Assembly (NCBI GenBank): GCA_902767125.1
Contig: CACXGJ010000272.1
Span: forward strand, 1 to 11,162
Length of the DNA: 11,162 nt
Direction of reading: 5' to 3'
DNA from: an uncultured Ruminococcus sp.
Lineage (GTDB): Bacteria; Bacillota; Clostridia; Oscillospirales; Acutalibacteraceae
Position 1 is the stretch's first letter; each line of letters opens with the position of its first letter. The notes below the pieces were generated by a model. The model was not told the origin of the DNA and made no database searches. It was given only the letters and a program-made list of their open reading frames with translations. Both the position numbers and the translations under genes were made by a program. Shown here piece by piece: positions 6,434 through 11,162 of this stretch.

Positions 6434-6466
6434 GATATTATCAAATAATTACTAACAGGTGATGGA

Positions 6467-7357
6467 ATGGAACCAAGAGATAAAAACGGACTTACAGAAA
6501 AAGAATTTTTGGCTCAATACAGACCGGGTGACTATGAAAGACCATCTGTTGCGGCTGACATGGTCATATTTACGGCAAAGGTCTGCAAGGAGGAAAATTA
6601 CAGGAAGCTACCAAAGAAAAAATTACAGCTACTTCTCATAAAAAGAGGCGGGCATCCCTATATAAATACATGGGCTTTGTCGGGGGGATTTGTCAATCCC
6701 GATGAGACCACCGAACAAGCCGCCAAAAGAGAACTTCTCGAAGAAACAGGCATTGACAACATATATCTTGAACAGCTATATACCTTCAGTGATCCTCACC
6801 GTGATCCGAGAATGTGGGTGATGAGCTGTTCATATATGGCTCTCGTTGACAGCGGAAAAATAAATGTCTCGGCAGGTGATGATGCCAAATGTGCCGAATG
6901 GTTCGATGTCAGTCTTAAAACCGAAAATACTGATATCAATGAAACAAACAATGGTTTCACCAGTGTGACCGACTATATACTGTCACTGCAAAAAGATAAT
7001 GATCTGCTCAAGGCAAAAATAAGGCTCACAAAAATAAGAACCGATAATGGCATTGACACTAAATATGATATAATATCAAGTGACGGCCTTGCCTTTGATC
7101 ATGCTAAAATAATAACATTTGCCATCTTGAGATTGCGTGGAAAAGTCACCTATACCGATATTGCACTCAATCTTGTACCCGAATACTTTACCCTGACCGA
7201 ATTACAGCAGGTATATGAGATAATACTTGACAGGGAGCTTCTAAAGGCTCCCTTCAGAAGAAAATATTCCACACTTGCCGAGGAAACAGATATGTTTGCA
7301 AAATATTCGGGACACCGCCCTTCAAAGCTTTTCAGAAAAAAATGGCTTGCTGAATAA
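6467..7357 (+). CDS. Nudix hydrolase-winged helix regulator, NrtR-like
   Basis: This 296-residue protein has an N-terminal Nudix domain (about 28-150) and a C-terminal winged helix (about 213-293). The Nudix box is complete at 74-96 (G-x5-E-x7-RE-L-x-EE-x-G-I), so catalysis of an NDP-X substrate such as ADP-ribose is possible. The C-terminal part, with RGKVTYTDIALNLVPEYFTL, ELQQVYEIIL, FRRK and HRPSKLFR, matches the DNA-binding half of NrtR-type ADP-ribose-sensing regulators. Many NrtR proteins have lost the catalytic residues; this one has not. The ATG at 6467 follows AGGTGATGG (6457-6465), and the ATG at 6462 is out of frame. It leads an operon with a response regulator and a kinase, and its TAA lies inside the next Shine-Dalgarno site. 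No NAD-synthesis gene, the usual NrtR target, is nearby. Confidence 0.9.
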   Translation: MEPRDKNGLTEKEFLAQYRPGDYERPSVAADMVIFTAKVCKEENYRKLPKKKLQLLLIKRGGHPYINTWALSGGFVNPDETTEQAAKRELLEETGIDNIYLEQLYTFSDPHRDPRMWVMSCSYMALVDSGKINVSAGDDAKCAEWFDVSLKTENTDINETNNGFTSVTDYILSLQKDNDLLKAKIRLTKIRTDNGIDTKYDIISSDGLAFDHAKIITFAILRLRGKVTYTDIALNLVPEYFTLTELQQVYEIILDRELLKAPFRRKYSTLAEETDMFAKYSGHRPSKLFRKKWLAE

Positions 7358-7372
7358 GGAGATGTATGCTTT

Positions 7373-8050
7373 ATGAAAATACTTGTAGTTGAAGATGAAA
7401 TAGGTCTTGCAGATGCAATAGGTGCTATCCTTCAAAAAGAAAAATATACGGTCGATATCGCCAATGACGGAAGATCAGGTCTTGAAAATGCACTTGCTTA
7501 TGATTATGACTGCATAATACTCGATATCATGCTTCCCAAAATGAACGGCTTGGATGTCCTTACATATCTGCGTGTAAAGGATATTGAAACTCCCGTCCTC
7601 CTACTCACAGCCAAATCTGAAATTGATGATAAGATCAGGGGACTTGACTGCGGTGCCGATGACTATCTCACAAAGCCATTCTCAACAGGTGAGCTTCTGG
7701 CAAGAATAAGGGCTATGACTCGAAGAAAAGGTATTGTCGTTGACATCAACCCAAAATACGGCGATATAACACTCGATCTCAAAAAAGGCGAAATAATATG
7801 CGGTTCAAATTCCATTGTCCTCGGCAGAAAGGAATTTCAGATGATGGAGCTTCTTATGTCAAATTCGGGGCAGATAGTTACAAAAGAGGATTTCGTCAGA
7901 AAAATATGGGGCTATGATGATGACAGTGAATACAACAATGTTGAAGTATATATCTCTTTCTTGAGAAAAAAACTTCAGACACTCCATTCAACGGTTCAAA
8001 TAAAAACCCGAAGAAGCATCGGTTATTGTCTGGATGGTGAAAAACTCTAA
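7373..8050 (+). CDS. OmpR/PhoB-family response regulator
   Basis: This 225-residue protein has a receiver domain (1-115) and a winged-helix DNA-binding domain (about 130-223). Phosphorylation-site residues are all present: acidic pair Asp8-Glu9, phospho-acceptor Asp51 in ILDIMLP, Thr79 and Lys101 in LTKPF. The effector domain shows the OmpR pattern LGRKEFQMMELL, VRKIWGYDDD, VEVYISFLRKKL and the wing RRSIGYCL. AAGGAGA (7356-7362) precedes the ATG by 10 bases and overlaps the Nudix stop. The kinase gene starts on the very next base after its TAA, so regulator and kinase are translationally coupled and form a cognate pair. The target genes are not evident; the divergent PHP-nagZ unit and self-regulation are possibilities. 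Confidence 0.96.
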   Translation: MKILVVEDEIGLADAIGAILQKEKYTVDIANDGRSGLENALAYDYDCIILDIMLPKMNGLDVLTYLRVKDIETPVLLLTAKSEIDDKIRGLDCGADDYLTKPFSTGELLARIRAMTRRKGIVVDINPKYGDITLDLKKGEIICGSNSIVLGRKEFQMMELLMSNSGQIVTKEDFVRKIWGYDDDSEYNNVEVYISFLRKKLQTLHSTVQIKTRRSIGYCLDGEKL

Positions 8051-9253
8051 ATGATACGAAAATTAAGAATCAAAATTTCTGTTATATTGTCAGCCGTACT
8101 CACAATAGTAATCGTTGGTGTAATGATAACTACCAATGTCATTGAACGCTCCAATAATCAGACACAGATAAATGAAAGATTATTGAAAATAGCCTATAAT
8201 AACGGTATCATTCCAAATGAATACCGAGATCATAACAAAAAGAGTAAAGCGGGCTATATCGACACCTTTTCGGTTCTCATTGACGGTGCATATAATCTCA
8301 TAGGAATATATGCTGGGCGTACAGATGTCATCTCTCAAGATGAATATATCGAATATGCCAATGAAGCTATAAATTCACAGCAGAAAATGGGCGAGATATA
8401 CAACTATGCCTATCTGGTCGAGCTTAAATCCTATGGCAAAATAATCGTATTCCTTGACATCAGCCAATATAAGCTTTCGGAAAAAAATCTTCTTGTCACC
8501 TCTGTCATAATCGGAACAGTTGCGATAATACTTTTCATAATAATATCTATAATATTATCATTTTGGCTCGTAAAGCCCGTTAAGGAAAATTTTGAAAAAC
8601 AAAAGCGGTTCATTTCCGATGCAAGCCATGAACTGAAAACTCCCCTTGCTGTCATAAGTGCCAATACAGATGTCCTTGAAGGTGAGATCGGCGAAAATAA
8701 ATGGCTCTCTTACATACGCCTTGAATCAAAAAGAATGAGCGAGCTTGTCAATGAACTTCTCTGCCTTGCAAGGCTTGATGATAAAAGCGGTCATCAGCTT
8801 ATTATGACACGGATAAACTTGAGCGACCTTGTACTCTCGGTTGCACTCCCTTTTGAAAGCACTGTATTTGAAATGGGTAAAAAATTTGATGTTGATGTAC
8901 AGCCCGATATCATTTGCAAAGGCGATGAAAGCTCTCTCAAGCACATCATCAGCATACTTATCGACAATGCCATCAAATACTCCGACGAACACGGCGAAAT
9001 ATCCATAAAGCTGTATAAACAGTCAAATAAAAGCATCATCGAGGTATATAACACAGGTGATGGTATAAAACCCGAAAATATCTCCAAAATATTTGAAAGA
9101 TTCTTCAGACAGGATGAATCCCGCAACAGCAAAACAGGTGGCTATGGTCTCGGACTTCCCATCGCTAAATCAAGCGTTGAGGCTCACGGCGGTAAATTGT
9201 CCGTCCAAAGCCAATACGGAAAATGGGCTAAATTCATTGTAGCATTGCCATAA
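8051..9253 (+). CDS. Membrane sensor histidine kinase
   Basis: This 400-residue kinase has helix 1 at about 9-29, an outside sensor region at about 30-146, helix 2 at about 147-173, then almost directly the dimerisation segment with His193 in ISDASHELKTPL. The ATP-binding domain has the N box (HIISILIDNAIKYS), a G1-type NTGDGI, the F box (FERFFRQDES) and the G2 box (GGYGLGLPIAK). All catalytic boxes look intact. Only about 15 residues join helix 2 to the kinase segment, so a full HAMP linker is missing. The sensor region has no recognised domain. It starts with ATG immediately after the regulator's TAA and has no separate strong Shine-Dalgarno site, pointing to coupling. A terminator follows. 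Confidence 0.95.
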   Translation: MIRKLRIKISVILSAVLTIVIVGVMITTNVIERSNNQTQINERLLKIAYNNGIIPNEYRDHNKKSKAGYIDTFSVLIDGAYNLIGIYAGRTDVISQDEYIEYANEAINSQQKMGEIYNYAYLVELKSYGKIIVFLDISQYKLSEKNLLVTSVIIGTVAIILFIIISIILSFWLVKPVKENFEKQKRFISDASHELKTPLAVISANTDVLEGEIGENKWLSYIRLESKRMSELVNELLCLARLDDKSGHQLIMTRINLSDLVLSVALPFESTVFEMGKKFDVDVQPDIICKGDESSLKHIISILIDNAIKYSDEHGEISIKLYKQSNKSIIEVYNTGDGIKPENISKIFERFFRQDESRNSKTGGYGLGLPIAKSSVEAHGGKLSVQSQYGKWAKFIVALP

Positions 9254-9260
9254 AATCACA

Positions 9261-9293
9261 GGCGGAGATACACATTATCTCTGCCGTTTTTTT
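9261..9293 (+). terminator. Intrinsic terminator after the histidine kinase gene
   Basis: GGCGGAGATA (9261-9270) and TATCTCTGCC (9276-9285) form a 10-pair stem with one G-U pair and a 5-base loop, followed by G and seven T. This closes the Nudix-regulator-kinase operon. Confidence 0.9.
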
Positions 9294-9294
9294 A

Positions 9295-9324
9295 TTCACA
9301 ACCGCTTTTTTCACTGCATAAAAT
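9295..9324 (+). promoter_or_regulatory. Possible promoter of the DUF3343-desulfurase unit
   Basis: TTCACA (9295-9300) and TAAAAT (9319-9324) are 18 bases apart. The -35 differs from the consensus by one base. The element starts directly after the T tract of the preceding terminator. A new promoter is expected here because the upstream operon ends, but this exact placement is tentative. Confidence 0.4.
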
Positions 9325-9355
9325 ATTATTAAAAAAATCAATGAGGTGAATTATT

Positions 9356-9586
9356 ATGGACAAGCCTCTTATAATGGTGTCATCTGTCACTTATGCAATG
9401 AAAGGCAAACAATTACTCAACAGTGCCGGTATTCGTGCCGAAATTGAGCGAACTCCAAAAAGAGATGTCAAAAATGCCTGCGGATACAGTCTTTATGTTC
9501 CAAAAGACACTGATGAGGCGGAAAAGATATTAAAAGAAAATAATATCAAAATAATAGGTCGGGCTGAAAGGAGTAATAAACGTTGA
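9356..9586 (+). CDS. DUF3343 small protein (putative Se/S carrier-like)
   Basis: This 76-residue protein has the pattern of the DUF3343 family: an N-terminal strand-helix (MVSSVTYAMKGKQLL), AGIRAEIERTPKRD, then a Cys-Gly pair (Cys42-Gly43 in NACGYSLYV). A second strand-helix follows (TDEAEKILKENNIKI). The family is proposed to carry sulfur or selenium on the conserved cysteine; this is family knowledge, not shown here. GAGGTG (9343-9348) is 7 bases before the ATG. Its stop overlaps the start of the desulfurase gene by 3 bases, with the two reading frames sharing 9583-9586. That supports a role as acceptor or partner of the desulfurase. Confidence 0.88.
   Translation: MDKPLIMVSSVTYAMKGKQLLNSAGIRAEIERTPKRDVKNACGYSLYVPKDTDEAEKILKENNIKIIGRAERSNKR
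9567..9573 (+). promoter_or_regulatory. Shine-Dalgarno site that sets the TTG start of the desulfurase
   Basis: AAAGGAG lies 9 bases before TTG at 9583, inside the end of the DUF3343 gene. The protein frame begins with the conserved IYLDNSATT only when this TTG is used. Confidence 0.75.
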
Positions 9587-10716
9587 TATATCTCGATAAT
9601 TCGGCAACGACCTATCCAAAGCCTCTCAAGGTCCGTCAGGCTGTAGCTTCCGCTATGCAAAATTCGGCCAATCCCGGTCGGGGCGGCTATGACCTTGCTA
9701 TGAGGTCTTCAGAAGAAATTTTCAGAACAAGAAAGACTGCTGCTGATTTCTTTGATTTCCAAAAGGAAGAAAATATCATTTTTACACTTAACTGTACCAC
9801 TGCATTGAATATTGTCCTAAAGGGCATCCTCAAAAACGGTGATCATGTTATCGTTTCATCACTTGAGCATAACGCTGTCATGCGTCCACTGCAGAAGCTC
9901 ACTGAAAATGGCATTTCCTATTCGGTCGCAAATGTATTTCCTTGTGACAACGATAAAACCGTCGATTCCTTCAGACATGCCATCAATGCCAAAACAAAAA
10001 TGATAATTTGCACCCATGCTTCAAATGTATGGGGAACAAAGCTACCAATTGAAAGAATTTCCGCCCTTGCACATGAATACGGCGTTCTATTCACACTTGA
10101 TGCCGCACAGAGTGCAGGTGTCGTTCCCATAAGCCTTACAAAAGACAATAACATTGATTTCCTTTGTACTGCCGGCCACAAAGGACTTTACGGTCCTATG
10201 GGTACGGGATTGCTCATAATATCAGGAAATACTATCCCCTCCACTCTTATTGAAGGTGGTACGGGCAGCAATTCCATGTCATTTGAACAGCCCTCCGATC
10301 TCCCCGACAGGCTCGAAAGCGGTACTCCAAATTACAGCGGCATTATCGGACTTCGTGCAGGTATGGATTTTGTGTCATCCAAAAAAATCCGGAACATTTC
10401 AAAACACGAATTTTCTCTTATAAAACATCTTTACAGGGAATTATCAAAAATACCAAAAGTAAAATTATATCTCCCTGAACCATCGGAAGAGTATTTTGTC
10501 CCGATATTATCCTTCAATATCAACGGAATGGACAGTGAGGCTGTTTCATCTGCCTTGAACAAAAAGGGTATCGCTGTAAGAGCAGGTCTGCAATGCAGCC
10601 CTCTTGCCCATAAATCAATGGGTACTCTTGAAACGGGTGCTGTCAGGATATCTCCATCAATAATGACAGGAGCATATGATATCGATCATCTTATTTCAAC
10701 AATAAAAAAAATATAA
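9583..10716 (+). CDS. Cysteine desulfurase-family PLP enzyme (class V aminotransferase fold)
   Basis: This 377-residue protein starts with TTG and opens with the hallmark YLDNSATTYPKP. The PLP-binding residues are Asp173 in LDAAQSAG and Lys200 in TAGHKGLYGPMGTG, where Lys200 forms the Schiff base. The catalytic cysteine is Cys338 in RAGLQCSPLAHK, within a short-loop context like SufS/CsdB-type desulfurases. The whole looks like the TIGR01977 branch, which often travels with DUF3343 and selenium or molybdenum-enzyme genes; that placement is inferred by eye. The expected reaction is removal of sulfur (or selenium) from cysteine (or selenocysteine) to an enzyme persulfide. No selD, iscU or sufU is in the window, so the acceptor is unknown. 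Confidence 0.92.
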   Translation: MIYLDNSATTYPKPLKVRQAVASAMQNSANPGRGGYDLAMRSSEEIFRTRKTAADFFDFQKEENIIFTLNCTTALNIVLKGILKNGDHVIVSSLEHNAVMRPLQKLTENGISYSVANVFPCDNDKTVDSFRHAINAKTKMIICTHASNVWGTKLPIERISALAHEYGVLFTLDAAQSAGVVPISLTKDNNIDFLCTAGHKGLYGPMGTGLLIISGNTIPSTLIEGGTGSNSMSFEQPSDLPDRLESGTPNYSGIIGLRAGMDFVSSKKIRNISKHEFSLIKHLYRELSKIPKVKLYLPEPSEEYFVPILSFNINGMDSEAVSSALNKKGIAVRAGLQCSPLAHKSMGTLETGAVRISPSIMTGAYDIDHLISTIKKI

Positions 10717-10723
10717 CACGAAG

Positions 10724-10767
10724 GAACGGAAGGTTTGAAAATAACTTTCCGTTCATAATGTTTTTTT
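10724..10767 (+). terminator. Intrinsic terminator after the desulfurase gene
   Basis: GAACGGAAGGTT (10724-10735) and AACTTTCCGTTC (10743-10754) form a 12-pair stem with one G-U pair and a 7-base loop. A run of seven T follows at 10761-10767 after six unpaired bases. Confidence 0.75.
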
Positions 10768-10787
10768 AAGAAAATATAAAAAAACAG

Positions 10788-10815
10788 TTGAATAAATTTT
10801 GCAATGTGTTAAAAT
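10788..10815 (+). promoter_or_regulatory. Extended -10 promoter of cdaA
   Basis: TTGAAT (10788-10793) and TAAAAT (10810-10815) are 16 bases apart, and TGT just before the -10 makes an extended -10. The 15-base core ATGTGTTAAAATATA (10804-10818) is identical to that of the PHP-nagZ promoter. A TATAAT at 10815-10820 overlaps but has no -35 at a suitable distance. Confidence 0.6.
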
Positions 10816-10884
10816 ATAATTAACCTCTTATGAAAGAAAACAGGTTTGATTTTATTTTACGACACGTCAGGTCAATTATTGCAC

Positions 10885-10892
10885 AAAGGAGG
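10885..10892 (+). promoter_or_regulatory. Shine-Dalgarno site that sets the TTG start of cdaA
   Basis: AAAGGAGG lies 9 bases before TTG at 10902. The upstream in-frame ATG at 10830 has no such site. Confidence 0.75.
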
Positions 10893-10901
10893 CAGAAAAA
10901 T

Positions 10902-11162
10902 TTGTGGTCTGTAATAGTGGATGTATATAATTGGTTTACTGCATTGATGCTCAGCTTCAGGGCTACTGATGTACTTGACATAGTTGCAGTTTCTTTTATT
11001 ATATACAATGTTATAAAAATTGCCCGTGAAACAAGGGCTGAACAGCTCCTTAAAGGTATTTTCATCCTACTTATCGCTTTCACGATATCACAGATATTTA
11101 ATCTCAAAATGCTACATGCTCTATTCACGTCTTTCTTCCAATTCTCGATGCTTGCCGTACTT
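10902..11162 (+). CDS. cdaA: Diadenylate cyclase CdaA, N-terminal part (partial)
   Basis: The frame is open to the window edge and gives 87 residues. It matches the membrane part of CdaA: DVLDIVAVSFIIYNVIKIAR (first helix, about 22-41), the family hallmark TRAEQLLKGI, then a second helix (FILLIAFTISQIF) and a third beginning near the end (FFQFSMLAVL). The DAC domain that makes c-di-AMP from two ATP lies beyond the window. c-di-AMP controls potassium and osmolyte uptake and wall homeostasis in Firmicutes. In many of them cdaA is followed by cdaR and glmM, which would be worth looking for downstream. The start is TTG, chosen for its strong AAAGGAGG. An in-frame ATG at 10830 would add 24 residues, mostly basic, without a Shine-Dalgarno site. 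Confidence 0.88.
   Translation, partial: MWSVIVDVYNWFTALMLSFRATDVLDIVAVSFIIYNVIKIARETRAEQLLKGIFILLIAFTISQIFNLKMLHALFTSFFQFSMLAVL

Noticed and set aside
6459..6641. Alternative plus-strand frame overlapping the start of the Nudix gene
   Set aside because: The Nudix frame from 6467 carries the complete Nudix box and winged helix, whereas this frame stops after 60 codons with no recognisable content.
8794..9132. Open frames on the minus strand opposite the histidine kinase catalytic domain
   Set aside because: The plus strand encodes intact N, G1, F and G2 boxes; the reverse frames show no motif and no ribosome-binding site.
10768..10901. Possible riboswitch or structured leader upstream of cdaA
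   Set aside because: Apart from the promoter and RBS the stretch is A/T-rich, with no clear stem series or conserved motif; no known riboswitch class was recognised.
1..11162. CRISPR array, insertion sequence, toxin-antitoxin or phage-defence module
   Set aside because: No spaced direct repeats, transposase or integrase, terminal inverted repeats, or typical toxin/antitoxin or defence domains were seen; the tandem repeats present are short and within linkers.

Overview
The window looks like chromosomal DNA from a low-to-moderate GC Gram-positive bacterium. The most likely source is a Clostridia/Oscillospiraceae member close to Ruminococcus. This rests on strong AGGAGG-type Shine-Dalgarno sites, GTG and TTG starts, sigma-A promoters with extended -10 elements, lipoproteins with Ser/Glu-rich linkers, a CdaA-type diadenylate cyclase, and a DUF3343/cysteine desulfurase pair. 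The taxon is inferred from protein style, not from a marker gene. No mobile element, CRISPR array, tRNA or rRNA was seen. Coding density is high, and the longest gap between genes is about 185 bases.

Layout. (1) 1-1550, plus strand: the 3' end of an inorganic pyrophosphatase overlaps by 4 bases a membrane protein with FIVAR-like extracytoplasmic segments. A thioredoxin (trxA) and a hairpin terminator follow. (2) 1560-3260, minus strand: a HAD-family hydrolase and then proC (pyrroline-5-carboxylate reductase), which converge on trxA. (3) 3305-4237, plus strand: a lipoprotein of unknown function, divergent from the HAD gene. (4) 4240-6401, minus strand: a PHP-family phosphatase (probable histidinol-phosphatase) and then a lipoprotein GH3 beta-N-acetylhexosaminidase (NagZ type). 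These converge on the lipoprotein gene and share a bidirectional terminator with it. (5) 6405-9293, plus strand: a likely tricistron of a Nudix/winged-helix NrtR-like regulator, an OmpR-type response regulator and a histidine kinase, driven by a consensus promoter and closed by a terminator. (6) 9295-10767, plus strand: a DUF3343 small protein translationally coupled to a class V aminotransferase-fold cysteine desulfurase, then a terminator. (7) 10788-11162, plus strand: the promoter and 5' part of cdaA (c-di-AMP synthase), cut by the window edge.

How the genes fit together. Most units are housekeeping: pyrophosphate removal, redox, proline and histidine synthesis, cell-wall turnover, sulfur or selenium transfer, and c-di-AMP signalling. 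The unit most likely to hold new biology is the Nudix-wHTH regulator co-transcribed with a two-component system. Its promoter carries a 16-base near-palindrome over the -10 element and lies almost back to back with the promoter of the PHP-nagZ operon. No clearly novel multi-gene defence or mobile system was found.
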